Shown: positions 15,730 to 24,217 of the stretch, piece by piece
Numbering within the stretch: the stretch's first letter is position 1
Layout of the letters: the number at the start of each line of letters is the position of its first letter
NCBI RefSeq assembly: GCF_017592555.1
Contig: NZ_JAGFNS010000001.1
Location: 124,001-188,000 of the forward strand
Source of the DNA: Actinoplanes flavus
GTDB lineage: Bacteria > Actinomycetota > Actinomycetes > Mycobacteriales > Micromonosporaceae
Length of the DNA: 64,000 nt
Direction: 5' to 3'
Made by a program: the position numbers and the translations under genes
The notes under the pieces: model-generated
What the model saw: only the letters and a program-made list of their open reading frames with translations
Database searches by the model: none
Told to the model about the DNA's origin: nothing

Positions 15730-17304
15730 GTGGATCGTCGCTCGCGCCTGACCGTCGCAGTCCTCGCCGTGCTGGTCACGGCCACCGGTTGCACCCTGCC
15801 GTCGTTCGCTCCGGAGGGCGCGGACCAGCCGGCCCGGGCGGAGTCGGGCACGTCCGCGCCCGGCTCGGCGGCGCCCGGCTCGGCGCGCTGGCGGCCCTGC
15901 CCCGAGGTGGCGCGTGACCTGGTCGGCCGGACCGCCCCCGGGATGGCCTACGAGTGCGCGACGGTCCCGGTGCCGGAGGACTGGTCGAAGCCGGACGCCG
16001 GCGAGAAGTACGACATCTCGCTGGTCCGGATCCGCTCCAGCAGGCAGAAGGCGTCGGAGCGGATCGGCTCGCTGCTGCTCAATCCGGGCGGCCCGGGTGG
16101 CTCGGGTGTCGACCTGGCGGTCTACCTGACGTTCGGGGAGAAGCTGGGCGGCCTGCCCACCGAGATCACCGACCGGTTCGACATCGTCGGCTTCGACCCG
16201 CGCGGGATCAGCCGGTCCAGCCCGGTCAAGTGCATCGACGCGAAGGACCAGGACGCCTCCTTCGCCGCCGACCCGGACCCGGTGACCCAGGCCGAGTTCG
16301 ACGCGGTGGCGGCGCTCAACAAGAAGATCGCCGACGGCTGCACGAAGAAGTACGGCGACGACCTGACCGACTTCTCCACCGAGCAGGCCGCCCGTGACGT
16401 GGACGCGCTGCGCGCCGCGGTCGGCGACGAGAAGCTCACCTACCTGGGGTATTCGTACGGCACCCTGCTCGGCGCCACCTACGCCCAGCTGTTCCCGAAG
16501 AACGTGCGGGCCCTGGTGCTGGACGGCGCGGTCGACCCGACGGAGACCTTCACGCAGGGTTCGGAGCAGCAGGCCAAGGGCTTCGAGCGGGCGTTCACCA
16601 ACTTCACGAAGTGGTGCACGGCCGAGCCCGGCCGTTGCCCGATCGCGCCGGACGCCCGGGGCGCGGTGACCGACGCGCTCGCCAAGGCCGAGACGTCGCC
16701 GGTGCGCGGGGCGGACGGGCGGGAGGCCACGGCCGGCTGGGTGTTCCTCGGGCTGATCTCGTCGCTCTACACCGAGTCCGGCTGGGCCGACCTGGCCAAC
16801 GCCATCGACGACCTGCAGGCCGGTGACGCGACCGGCATCTTCGAGCTGGCCGACCAGTACGCCGAACGCGAGCCCGACGGCACCTACTCCAACCTGTTCG
16901 ACGCCAACCTGACGGTGAACTGCGTGGACAACGAGAAGGCGCCGGGCGTGGCGGAGATCCGCAAGCTCCAGGGCGAGTGGCGGGCGAAGTACCCGCTGTT
17001 CGGGGCGCCCATGGCGGTCGGGATGCTGCCGTGCGCGTACTGGGGTGGCCAGCGGGACCCGTACCCGGCCGGCGAGGCGAAGGGTGCGCCGCCGATCCTG
17101 GTGGTGGGCACGACCGGGGACCCGGCCACGCCGTACGAGAACACCGCCGACCTGGCGAAGATGCTGGGTGTCGGGCAGGTGCTCACGTGGGAGGGCGAGG
17201 GGCACACCGCCTACCCCTCGACCCCGTGCATCAAGGACGCGGTGGACGGCTATCTGCTGGATCTGAAGATGCCGGCGGAGGGTCTGCGCTGCCCTCCGAA
17301 GTGA
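15730..17304 (+). CDS. Secreted lipoprotein peptidase, S33 / TAP-like alpha/beta hydrolase
   Basis: 524-residue member of the tripeptidyl-aminopeptidase-like family (SlpD/SlpE, Tap). A lipoprotein signal ends in the lipobox VTATGC (Cys about residue 19), followed by an Ala/Ser/Pro linker. The nucleophile is Ser242 in GYSYGTLLG; Asp and His come from VGTTGDPATPYE and GEGHTAYPS in the C-terminal TAP-like domain. It probably trims peptides outside the cell. GTG start. Its 3' end overlaps the convergent K+ channel gene by 74 bp. Confidence 0.9.
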   Translation: MDRRSRLTVAVLAVLVTATGCTLPSFAPEGADQPARAESGTSAPGSAAPGSARWRPCPEVARDLVGRTAPGMAYECATVPVPEDWSKPDAGEKYDISLVRIRSSRQKASERIGSLLLNPGGPGGSGVDLAVYLTFGEKLGGLPTEITDRFDIVGFDPRGISRSSPVKCIDAKDQDASFAADPDPVTQAEFDAVAALNKKIADGCTKKYGDDLTDFSTEQAARDVDALRAAVGDEKLTYLGYSYGTLLGATYAQLFPKNVRALVLDGAVDPTETFTQGSEQQAKGFERAFTNFTKWCTAEPGRCPIAPDARGAVTDALAKAETSPVRGADGREATAGWVFLGLISSLYTESGWADLANAIDDLQAGDATGIFELADQYAEREPDGTYSNLFDANLTVNCVDNEKAPGVAEIRKLQGEWRAKYPLFGAPMAVGMLPCAYWGGQRDPYPAGEAKGAPPILVVGTTGDPATPYENTADLAKMLGVGQVLTWEGEGHTAYPSTPCIKDAVDGYLLDLKMPAEGLRCPPK

Positions 17305-17716
17305 GCATTTCCTGACGGGCGGCCATCTCCTCGAGCAGTGCGCGTACCCGTCGGAGGTTGTTCTTGAGCTCTTCCTGCTCCTCGTGGCGGAAGGCGTCGG
17401 CGTCGACGATCAGCTTGCTGGCGAAGTGCGCGGTGATCAGCGGGATCACCAGCAGCACCATGACCGAGATGAGGATTCCGGCCATCACCCGCGCCTGCCA
17501 GGTCTCGGGTGAGATGTCGCCGTAGCCGACCGTGGACGCGGTGACGACGGCCCACCAGATCGCGTCGCCGAAGCTGGTGTCGTCCTCGAAGTGGTAGTAG
17601 AGGGTGGCGCCGATGATGATCAGCATCGAGTAGGACAGCAGCAGCGTCTTCGGCGAGTTGGCCAGCCAGACCATCGCGCGGTAGACGAGTCTCGGCAGCG
17701 TGAGCAACGCGTGCAT
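17231..17716 (-). CDS. Two-TM potassium channel family protein
   Basis: 161-residue ion channel subunit: an N-terminal helix (SPKTLLLSYSMLIIIGATLYY), a pore loop with the K+ selectivity filter TVGYGD, a second helix (VMAGILISVMVLLVIPLITAHFA), then a charged coiled-coil tail (EEQEELKNNLRRVRALLEEM) and a Pro/Ser-rich end. No RCK domain, so it should assemble as a simple tetramer in the membrane. The last 25 residues lie antisense to the peptidase gene. Confidence 0.9.
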   Translation of the reverse strand: MHALLTLPRLVYRAMVWLANSPKTLLLSYSMLIIIGATLYYHFEDDTSFGDAIWWAVVTASTVGYGDISPETWQARVMAGILISVMVLLVIPLITAHFASKLIVDADAFRHEEQEELKNNLRRVRALLEEMAARQEMLTSEGSADPPPASSDPADSRPPRP

Positions 17717-17772
17717 GTCGTCATGGTGCCCGAGGTGAACGGTCCGCGACAGCCCGTGACAAGCTTTCGATC

Positions 17773-18222
17773 ATGCAGATCCGGATCGCCACCCGTGCCG
17801 ACGTCCCCGCCGTACTCGGCCTGCTCGCCGATGACGACATCAGCCGTACCCGTGGTTTCGGGACCGCGGACGTCGAGCCCGGGATCTGGGCGGCCTTCGA
17901 CGCGATCGACTCCGACGACCGCAACTATCTGATCGTGGCCGCCGACGGCGACGAGGTGGTGGGCACCTGCCAGCTCACCTTCATCCCGGGCCTGAGCCGG
18001 GGCGGCGCCGAGCGGATGCTGATCGAGGCGGTCCGGATCAGCTCGGCCCGGCGTGGGCAGGGCCTCGGCGGCGAGCTGATGCGCTGGGCGATCGAGCGGG
18101 CGCGGGCGCGCGGCTGCCGGATCGTGCAGCTGACCACGGACAAGCGCCGCACCGACGCGCACCGGTTCTACGAGGCGCTCGGCTTCGAGGCCTCGCACGA
18201 GGGCATGAAGCTACTTCTGTGA
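17773..18222 (+). CDS. GNAT family N-acetyltransferase
   Basis: 149-residue stand-alone GNAT: MQIRIATRADVPAVLGLL at the start, the acetyl-CoA loop ARRGQGLGGELM, and the C-terminal TDKRRTDAHRFYEALGF typical of the family. The substrate is unknown; the T-x-x-x-R-x-x-A-H-x-F-Y-E pattern is common to amino-group acetyltransferases of the PA4866/YhhY kind. It ends with a 12-bp overlap into the convergent polymerase gene. Confidence 0.9.
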   Translation: MQIRIATRADVPAVLGLLADDDISRTRGFGTADVEPGIWAAFDAIDSDDRNYLIVAADGDEVVGTCQLTFIPGLSRGGAERMLIEAVRISSARRGQGLGGELMRWAIERARARGCRIVQLTTDKRRTDAHRFYEALGFEASHEGMKLLL

Positions 18223-19236
18223 CTTGAGGTCGCGGTCCTTGGACGGCTGCACCCGCTTCGGCTCCCCGGGCATCTTGGGATGGTCCGGCGGGTAGGGCAG
18301 GTCGCCGAGGCCGTCCCGCTCGTCGCGGGCCACCCACTCCAGCAGCGGGGTGAGGTCGTGGGCCACGTCGTCGATGCCGGCGTGCGGGTCGCCGTTCTTC
18401 GCGAACCGGGCCGGCACGGTCCGCAGATCGAAGTCGTCGGGCTCGACGTCGGCCAGCTCGGCCCAGGTGACCGGGGTGGAGACGGTGGCCCGGGCGTTGG
18501 CGCGCAGTGAGTAGGCGCAGGCGATGGTGCGGTCCCGGGCCATCTGGTTGTAGTCGAGGAACACCCGCTCGCCGCGCTCCTCCTTCCACCAGGAGGTGGT
18601 GATGCCGGCCGGGTTGCGGCGCTCCACCTCCCGGGCCAGGGCGATGGCCGCGCGGCGCACGTCGACGAAGGACCAGCGCGGCTCGATGCGCACGTAGACG
18701 TGTACGCCGCGGCCGCCGGAGGTCTTCGGCCACCCGGTCCAGCCGAGGTCGGCGAGGACCTCGCGGACCACGCCGGCGGTGGCGACCACGTCGGCGAAGC
18801 CGGTGCCGGGCTGCGGGTCGAGGTCGATGCGCAGCTCGTCGGGCTCGTCCGGGGCGGCGGCGCGGACCGGCCAGGGGTGGAAGACCACGGTGCCCATCTG
18901 CGCGGCCCAGGCGACATGGGCCAGGTCCGCGGGGCTGAGCTCGTCGGCCGTACGCATGCTGGGGAATTTGATCTTCGCGGTCTGGATCCAGTCGGGGACT
19001 CCGCGGGTGGGGATCCGCTTCTGGAAGAACATCTCGCCCTCGATGCCGTCCGGGAAGCGCTGCAACGTGGTGGGACGGTCGCGCAGGGCCCGCAGGATGC
19101 CGTCGCCGACGGCGAGGTAGTACTCGAAGACGTCGCGCTTGGTGAATCCCCGCTCGGGGAAGACCATCTTGTCCGGGCTGCTCAGGCGCACGGTGTGGCC
19201 GGCGACCTCGTGTTCTTCCGCGGCGGCTTTCGGCAT
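18211..19236 (-). CDS. LigD-type NHEJ polymerase/primase domain protein
   Basis: 341-residue archaeo-eukaryotic primase-like polymerase, the PolDom module of LigD in stand-alone form. The metal-binding motif is RIDLDPQ, followed by KTSGGRGVHVYV and the nucleotide-contact segment GITTSWWKEERGERVFLDY. It would fill gaps or add nucleotides (often ribonucleotides) during double-strand break joining, together with a separate ligase such as the LigC upstream. It is transcribed away from the LPVTG gene; the C-terminus is Lys-rich. Confidence 0.92.
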   Translation of the reverse strand: MPKAAAEEHEVAGHTVRLSSPDKMVFPERGFTKRDVFEYYLAVGDGILRALRDRPTTLQRFPDGIEGEMFFQKRIPTRGVPDWIQTAKIKFPSMRTADELSPADLAHVAWAAQMGTVVFHPWPVRAAAPDEPDELRIDLDPQPGTGFADVVATAGVVREVLADLGWTGWPKTSGGRGVHVYVRIEPRWSFVDVRRAAIALAREVERRNPAGITTSWWKEERGERVFLDYNQMARDRTIACAYSLRANARATVSTPVTWAELADVEPDDFDLRTVPARFAKNGDPHAGIDDVAHDLTPLLEWVARDERDGLGDLPYPPDHPKMPGEPKRVQPSKDRDLKSQK

Positions 19237-19265
19237 GCCCCTCAGCTTAGGGGCCGATACGCGAG

Positions 19266-19293
19266 GAGGCCGCCCGGCAAACCGGACGGCCTC
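19266..19293 (-). terminator. Hairpin terminator downstream of the LPVTG gene
   Basis: A 12-bp stem (GAGGCCGCCCGG / CCGGACGGCCTC) with a CAAA loop. The one imperfect pair is G-U only in minus-strand RNA, matching the surface-protein transcript that ends 22 bases earlier. Confidence 0.7.
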
Positions 19294-19314
19294 TTACCGT
19301 TTTATGCTGATATT

Positions 19315-19821
19315 TCAGACATTACGCTGGCGACGCGTGTACCAGACAGCCGCGGCGCCACCCGCCACCATCAGGCCGCCGAGGGCCACCACGCCCCCGG
19401 ACGGGGAGCCGGTCACCGGAAGCGTGTTGCCGGAGCTGACACCCGCGCCCGCGGTGGTCTGAGTCGGCTTCGGCGTGGCGATCTCCGAGCTGACCCCGGC
19501 CGGCGGCACCGAGTTGACGTTGCCGGTCGGCAGGCTCGGGCTGGGGCTCGGCGTCTCGCTCACGCCGCCGTAGCCCGGCTTGCCCCGGGTCGGCGGGGTG
19601 GCGGTCACGGCGTTGACGGCGGGTGGCGCGGTCTCGGCGCCACCGTAGCCGTCGCCCCCCTGGCCGTCGACCGGGTCAGGGCTCGGCGCCGCCATGACGT
19701 GACCGGCCTCGCCGACGAGTTCGGCAGACGCCGCGGCGGGTCCGGCACCGAGGGCGAGAGCAGCGAGGACAGTGGCGCCGACCGTGGGAATTCCAGCGGT
19801 CAGCCGACGCGAAAAGCTCAT
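19315..19821 (-). CDS. Small LPXTG cell-wall-anchored protein
   Basis: 168-residue secreted protein with a Sec signal (ATVLAALALGAGPAAASA), a Pro/Thr/Ser/Gly-rich body with two GYGG motifs, and a sortase signal: LPVTG at 134-138, a hydrophobic helix and the charged tail RRQRNV. It should be linked to peptidoglycan by a class E or A sortase; none is encoded here. The body has no known domain. Its role is unknown, perhaps a spacer or spore-coat/aerial surface protein. Confidence 0.88.
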   Translation of the reverse strand: MSFSRRLTAGIPTVGATVLAALALGAGPAAASAELVGEAGHVMAAPSPDPVDGQGGDGYGGAETAPPAVNAVTATPPTRGKPGYGGVSETPSPSPSLPTGNVNSVPPAGVSSEIATPKPTQTTAGAGVSSGNTLPVTGSPSGGVVALGGLMVAGGAAAVWYTRRQRNV

Positions 19822-19920
19822 GAGGAGTATCCGTTCTGTTGCTGAAGGTACGGTTCCATGGTCGCACGGGAGCTTAACGGTAATTGCCCGTTTTACCCGG
19901 AAACACCCCGAGGCGGGTCT

Positions 19921-20409
19921 TCAGCTAGGAAGACCACCGAAACGGTGACTGCGCCACAGGTGCGACAAAGTGAATACCTTGAGCTCGAACTGCGGGTCCG
20001 CGGCGAAGAGTCCCCCGCTGTACGGAGCGTGCAGTTGCACGCTGGCCCCGGTGTCCAGGTAGACCGAGACCACGTTGCGGCGACCGCGCCGCTCGGCCCG
20101 CAGGTCCACCACCCGGTGCCAGGGCGCCTCACCCTCCTCGAACACCGACGAGGTACGGATGCCGACGGCACCCACCTCGACCCCGGTACGCCGCCCGGCC
20201 ACCATGCCGGCCACCGCACCGAGCAGCAGCGGCCCGCCGATCAGCGCGAGCCACACCCAGCCCGGCGGGCCGCCCCGGCCGGGCCAGGCCAATGCCGCGA
20301 TCACCCCCGTCGTGACACTCGCCACCGCGCTCATCGCGCCGAGGTAGAGACCATGGCCGAGGACCTGCTGCCAGGTCGGCCGGAACATCGCCGGGGATCC
20401 ACCTTCCAT
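19921..20409 (-). CDS. Two-TM membrane protein with PH-like domain
   Basis: 162 residues: two membrane segments (about 16-42 and 51-72), then a basic and beta-rich C-terminal domain with VEVGAVGIRTSSVFEEGEAP and NVVSVYLDTGASVQLHAPY, which reads like the bacterial PH-domain membrane family. No catalytic motif. A second ATG seven codons in (20388) has a better placed GGAAGGTGG and may be the true start. It is divergent from msrB with a 63-bp gap. Confidence 0.7.
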   Translation of the reverse strand: MEGGSPAMFRPTWQQVLGHGLYLGAMSAVASVTTGVIAALAWPGRGGPPGWVWLALIGGPLLLGAVAGMVAGRRTGVEVGAVGIRTSSVFEEGEAPWHRVVDLRAERRGRRNVVSVYLDTGASVQLHAPYSGGLFAADPQFELKVFTLSHLWRSHRFGGLPS

Positions 20410-20472
20410 GTCCTCTCAACCGGGCCGATCATCACCTCCGGCGCACGCCGCGTGCGACGTACGGTGGATGGC

Positions 20473-20871
20473 ATGACAACCGATCTACCCACGACCGAGG
20501 AGGAGTGGCGGATCCGCCTCTCTCCGGCCGAGTTCCGCGTGCTCCGCGAGGCCGGCACCGAAGCTCCGTGGAGCGGCGAGTATGTGAGCACCAAGACCGC
20601 CGGTGTCTACGACTGCCGGGCCTGCGGCGCCCAGCTCTACCCGAGCGACACCAAATTCGACAGTCACTGCGGCTGGCCGTCCTTCGACGACGCCATCCCG
20701 GGCGCGGTCACCGAGATCGAGGACCACAGCCACGGGATGGTGCGCACCGAGATCCGGTGTGCCCGCTGCGACTCACACCTGGGTCACGTGTTCCGGGGCG
20801 AGGGCTTCACCTCGAAGAACACGCGGCACTGTGTGAACAGCCTGTCGATCCGGCTCACGCCCGCCGGCTGA
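20473..20871 (+). CDS. msrB: Peptide-methionine (R)-S-oxide reductase
   Basis: 132-residue MsrB, which repairs methionine-R-sulfoxide in proteins. Zinc is held by two CxxC pairs (CRAC and CARC), the catalytic Cys is in NTRHCVNSLS, and the HCGWPSF and HLGHVF signatures are present. The ATG was chosen because the conserved N-terminus (WRIRLSPAEFRVLREAGTE) follows directly. The last 17 bp overlap the 3' end of folA on the other strand. Confidence 0.96.
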   Translation: MTTDLPTTEEEWRIRLSPAEFRVLREAGTEAPWSGEYVSTKTAGVYDCRACGAQLYPSDTKFDSHCGWPSFDDAIPGAVTEIEDHSHGMVRTEIRCARCDSHLGHVFRGEGFTSKNTRHCVNSLSIRLTPAG

Positions 20872-21322
20872 GATCCTCCACCACATAGGTCACGCCGTTC
20901 GGCGCCTGGACCCGGTCGGCACTGGTGACCCGCCAGTCGTCGCCGAGTTCAGGCGCGTAGGCGTCGCCGGGCACCGTGAGGTCGATCCTCGTCCGGACGA
21001 TGTGCTCGGCCCGCGGGAGGAAGGCGGCGTAGACCTCCGAGCCGCCCATCACCCAGAAGTCCCGATATTTCACATCATCGAGCGAATGGATGACCGTGGC
21101 GCCCGGGGCCGCCCAGGACGGGTCGCGGGTGAGGACGATGTTCTCCCGGCCCGGCAGCGGCCGCTTCGGCAGCGACTCCCACGTGCGGCGGCCCATCACC
21201 ACCGGCGAGCCCAGGGTGCGCTCCTTGAAGACGGCCTGCTCCCCCGGGACCCGCCACGGGATGGTGTTGCCGGCGCCGATCACCCGGTCCCGGGCCTCGG
21301 CCCAGATCATGTGGATCGTCAT
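20855..21322 (-). CDS. folA: Dihydrofolate reductase
   Basis: 155-residue DHFR that reduces dihydrofolate with NADPH. Visible signatures: [18 protein letters not shown], the GRRTWESLP helix start and [16 protein letters not shown]. It follows thyA with an ATGA overlap, giving the usual thyA-folA coupling in which DHFR regenerates the folate oxidised by thymidylate synthase. Confidence 0.96.
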   Translation of the reverse strand: MTIHMIWAEARDRVIGAGNTIPWRVPGEQAVFKERTLGSPVVMGRRTWESLPKRPLPGRENIVLTRDPSWAAPGATVIHSLDDVKYRDFWVMGGSEVYAAFLPRAEHIVRTRIDLTVPGDAYAPELGDDWRVTSADRVQAPNGVTYVVEDLSRRA

Positions 21323-22113
21323 ACCGCGACGGGAGCCGGGATCAGCGGGTGGTGCCGGTAACCGACCACGGTGAAGTCGGCGTACTCGTGCTCGAACAGG
21401 CTGGGGCGGGGCGCGATCTCGAGTTCCGGGAACGGGTACGGCTCCCGGGTGAGCTGCTCCCGGACCTGCTCGATGTGGTTGTCGTAGATGTGCACGTCGC
21501 CGCCGACCCAGATGAAGTCACCGGGCTCCAGGCCGACGTGTGCCGCGATCATCCGGGTCAGCAGGGCGTAGCTGGCGATGTTGAACGGGACACCCAGGAA
21601 GAGGTCGGCGCTGCGCTGGTAGAGCTGGCAGGAGAGCCGGCCGTCGGCCACGTAGAACTGGAACAGCGCGTGGCAGGGCGCCAATGCCATGTCGGGGATG
21701 TCGGACACGTTCCACGCGGACACGATCATCCGGCGCGAGTCCGGATTCTTCCGGATGGTCTCCACGACCTCGGAAAGCTGGTCGATGTCCCCGTTCTTAC
21801 CGGGCCAGGAACGCCACTGCTTGCCGTAGACCGGCCCCAGCTCGCCATCGGCGCCGGCCCACTCGTCCCAGATCGTGACGCCCTGCTCGTGCAGCCACTT
21901 CACGTTGGTGTCCCCGCGCAGGAACCAGAGCAGCTCGACCGCGATCGACTTGAAGTGCACCCGCTTCGTGGTGATCAGCGGGAAGCCCTGGGCCAGGTCG
22001 TATCGCAGGGTCGCACCGAAAAGACTCCGCGTCCCGGTGCCGGTGCGGTCGCTCTTGGGCGTGCCGGTCTCCAGAACCCGTCGCAACAGATCTTCAAACT
22101 GGGTGTCGGCCAT
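21319..22113 (-). CDS. thyA: Thymidylate synthase
   Basis: 264-residue ThyA, the same length as the E. coli enzyme, making dTMP from dUMP and methylene-THF. The catalytic Cys is residue 147 ([13 protein letters not shown]); [11 protein letters not shown] and [13 protein letters not shown] are also present. It lies nine bases after wrbA and overlaps folA by four bases, so it is part of a wrbA-thyA-folA transcript. Confidence 0.98.
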   Translation of the reverse strand: MADTQFEDLLRRVLETGTPKSDRTGTGTRSLFGATLRYDLAQGFPLITTKRVHFKSIAVELLWFLRGDTNVKWLHEQGVTIWDEWAGADGELGPVYGKQWRSWPGKNGDIDQLSEVVETIRKNPDSRRMIVSAWNVSDIPDMALAPCHALFQFYVADGRLSCQLYQRSADLFLGVPFNIASYALLTRMIAAHVGLEPGDFIWVGGDVHIYDNHIEQVREQLTREPYPFPELEIAPRPSLFEHEYADFTVVGYRHHPLIPAPVAV

Positions 22114-22122
22114 GCGGCGAAA

Positions 22123-22725
22123 TTATCGCAGACGCCCACCCACCGCGACGATCCGCCTCGCCAGGTGATCCAGGGCCGCGTACTGCACCTCGCTGAGCGG
22201 GATGTCGTTGCTGCCACCGGTGACGTGCGAGACGCCGTACGGGTTGCCGTCGGAGAACTTCAGCGGGTCGGTGTAGCCGGGCGCCACCACCACGCCGCCG
22301 AAGTGGTAGATCGTGGTGTAGAGGGCCAGCAACGTCGACTCCTGGCCGCCGTGCTCGGTCATCGAGGCGGTGAACCCGGCGTACGCCTTGTTCGCCAGCA
22401 GACCCTGCGCCCACTGCGGGCCGAGCGTGTCGAGGAACTGCTTGAGCTGGCTGGTCAGGTTGCCGAACCGGGTGGGTGTGCCGAAGAGCACGGCGTCGGC
22501 CCAGACCACGTCGCCGGCCTCGGCCCGCGGACCGTCCTTGGTCTGGTCGTGGTGCCGGCTCCAGGCCGGATTTGAGGCGATCGCCGCGGGCGGGGCCAGT
22601 TCCGGCACCTGGCGCAGGCGCACCTCGGCGCCCGCCTTCTCCCCCGCCTCGGCGAGCCGGCGCGCCATCGCGTGCACGGTGCCCGTGGACGAGTAGTAGA
22701 TGATCGCCAGCTTCACCTCAGCCAT
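22123..22725 (-). CDS. wrbA: NAD(P)H:quinone oxidoreductase, WrbA type
   Basis: 200-residue flavodoxin-fold protein. The FMN phosphate loop is YYSSTGTVHAMA, and the isoalloxazine loops are FGTPTRFGNLTSQLKQFLD and TASMTEHGGQESTLL, which are typical of WrbA quinone reductases that protect against redox stress by two-electron reduction. Normal length. First of the tightly spaced wrbA-thyA-folA group; a 38-bp gap separates it from the CBM48 gene upstream. Confidence 0.93.
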   Translation of the reverse strand: MAEVKLAIIYYSSTGTVHAMARRLAEAGEKAGAEVRLRQVPELAPPAAIASNPAWSRHHDQTKDGPRAEAGDVVWADAVLFGTPTRFGNLTSQLKQFLDTLGPQWAQGLLANKAYAGFTASMTEHGGQESTLLALYTTIYHFGGVVVAPGYTDPLKFSDGNPYGVSHVTGGSNDIPLSEVQYAALDHLARRIVAVGGRLR

Positions 22726-22763
22726 GGCTCAAGAAGATCTCCCCGGCGGCCCGGCCGACCCAC

Positions 22764-23018
22764 TTATAGATGAAGTTCGCTACCGTCCGGGTCGTCCAGC
22801 CACACGCCGTCGGTGGCCAGATAGCGGAACTTGTAGTGGCCCGGGTCGAGCGGCACGCTCACCGTCCGGGTGCCGTTGCGCCGCACCTGGAGTTCGTGGG
22901 TCCCCGGCCGCCAGTCGTTGAAGTCGCCGACCACGCTCACCGTGCCGGGCGGCTCGTCCGCCGGGAGGCAGAACGTCACCCGGGTCTTGTTGCCGAACAG
23001 TCTGCTGCGCTTGATCAT
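22764..23018 (-). CDS. Isoamylase early-set (CBM48) domain protein
   Basis: 84-residue protein consisting of one immunoglobulin-like CBM48/AMPK-beta glycogen-binding domain: VTFCLPADEPPGTVSVVGDF and NDWRPGTHEL, then YKFRYLATDGVWLDDP. In larger enzymes this module binds glycogen or starch; as a stand-alone protein its task is unclear. ATG start, TAA stop. Confidence 0.85.
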   Translation of the reverse strand: MIKRSRLFGNKTRVTFCLPADEPPGTVSVVGDFNDWRPGTHELQVRRNGTRTVSVPLDPGHYKFRYLATDGVWLDDPDGSELHL

Positions 23019-23072
23019 GACGTCCTCCAGCCTTCACCGGTACAACGTCGAAAGCCCACGTATGTTGTGCCG

Positions 23073-23564
23073 ATGCATCCCGAACCTCACGACGAGCTGC
23101 GGGTGGCGTCGTTTCGCGATCTCGACACCACCACCCTCTACGAGATCCTCAAGCTGCGCAGCGAGGTCTTCGTGGTCGAGCAGGAATGCGCCTACCTCGA
23201 TCCGGACGGGCGAGACGTCGAACCCGGGACCCGGCATCTGTGGTTCGCCCAGGGCAAACGGGTGCGGGCCTACCTGCGGATCCTGAGCGACCACGGGGTG
23301 GAGCGGATCGGCCGGGTGGTGACCGCCCCGGACGCCCGCGGCAACGGGCTGGCCGGGCGGCTGATCTCCGAGGCGCTCGCCGTGATCGGCAACCGCCCGT
23401 CGATCCTGCACGCCCAGGCCCACCTCGCCGCCTACTACACCCGCTTCGGTTTCGAGCAGTCCGGCCCGGAATACCTCGAGGACGGCATCCCGCACATCCC
23501 GATGAAGCGGGATCAGGGCAGGTTCGCCACGATCTCGGTGATCGAGCGGCGCCGGCCGGTGTAG
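23073..23564 (+). CDS. GNAT acetyltransferase, ElaA family
   Basis: 163-residue ElaA-like GNAT. The family pattern [20 protein letters not shown] and the following [15 protein letters not shown] are intact, and the acetyl-CoA loop is [29 protein letters not shown] closes the domain. The substrate is unknown. ATG is used; a GTG two codons earlier is also open. Its last 52 bp overlap the hemQ 3' end. Confidence 0.88.
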   Translation: MHPEPHDELRVASFRDLDTTTLYEILKLRSEVFVVEQECAYLDPDGRDVEPGTRHLWFAQGKRVRAYLRILSDHGVERIGRVVTAPDARGNGLAGRLISEALAVIGNRPSILHAQAHLAAYYTRFGFEQSGPEYLEDGIPHIPMKRDQGRFATISVIERRRPV

Positions 23565-24217
23565 AACGGCACCTCCTCGCGGACGTGCCGCCGCGCCCGG
23601 GAGGCCCGCAGCTCACGCATCAGGTCGACGATGCGGTGCAGCTCGTCGGCCTCGAAGGCGAGCATCCACTCGTAGTCGCCGAGCGCGAACGACGCGACCG
23701 TGTTGGCGCGGACGTCCGGGTAGCCGCGCGCCTGACGGCCGTGCTCGGCCAGCATCTCGCGCCGCTCCGCGTCGGGCAGCAGGTACCACTCGTAGGAGCG
23801 GACGAACGGGTAGACACAGACGTACGGCCGGGGCTCCTCGTCGGCCAGGAAGGCCGGCAGGTGGCTGCGGTTGAACTCGGCCGGACGGTGCAGCGCCATC
23901 TGCGACCAGACCGGCTCCAGGTGGCGGCCCAGCGCGGTCCGGCGGAACAGCCCGTAGGCGTCCTGGAGCGCGTCGGACGAGCCGGAGTGCCACCACACCA
24001 TGATGTCGGCGTCGGCGCGCAGGCCGGACACGTCGTAGGTGCCGCGGACCGTCACGTCCTTGCCGGCCAGCTGCTCGAAGAGCGCGCCGACCTCGCCGGC
24101 CAGCTCGTCACGGAGTGCGGGCAGCGGCGCGGACACCCGGAACACCGACCACATGGTGTAGCGGATGGTCGCGTTCAACTCGTTGATCCGCGCGGCGTTC
24201 GTCTGCTGTTCGCTCAT
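23513..24217 (-). CDS. hemQ: Coproheme decarboxylase (chlorite dismutase family)
   Basis: 234-residue HemQ/ChdC, which decarboxylates coproheme III to heme b in the coproporphyrin-dependent pathway of Gram-positive bacteria. It has the Cld-family segments [32 protein letters not shown] (containing the catalytic Tyr region) and [20 protein letters not shown]. Its ATG overlaps the hemG stop as ATGA, so hemG and hemQ are coupled. Confidence 0.95.
   Translation of the reverse strand: MSEQQTNAARINELNATIRYTMWSVFRVSAPLPALRDELAGEVGALFEQLAGKDVTVRGTYDVSGLRADADIMVWWHSGSSDALQDAYGLFRRTALGRHLEPVWSQMALHRPAEFNRSHLPAFLADEEPRPYVCVYPFVRSYEWYLLPDAERREMLAEHGRQARGYPDVRANTVASFALGDYEWMLAFEADELHRIVDLMRELRASRARRHVREEVPFYTGRRRSITEIVANLP

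Noticed and set aside
15730..17304. Lipase or proline iminopeptidase as specific call for the S33 hydrolase
   Set aside because: The C-terminal TAP-like region and lipoprotein signal fit a secreted tripeptidyl-peptidase-like enzyme better.
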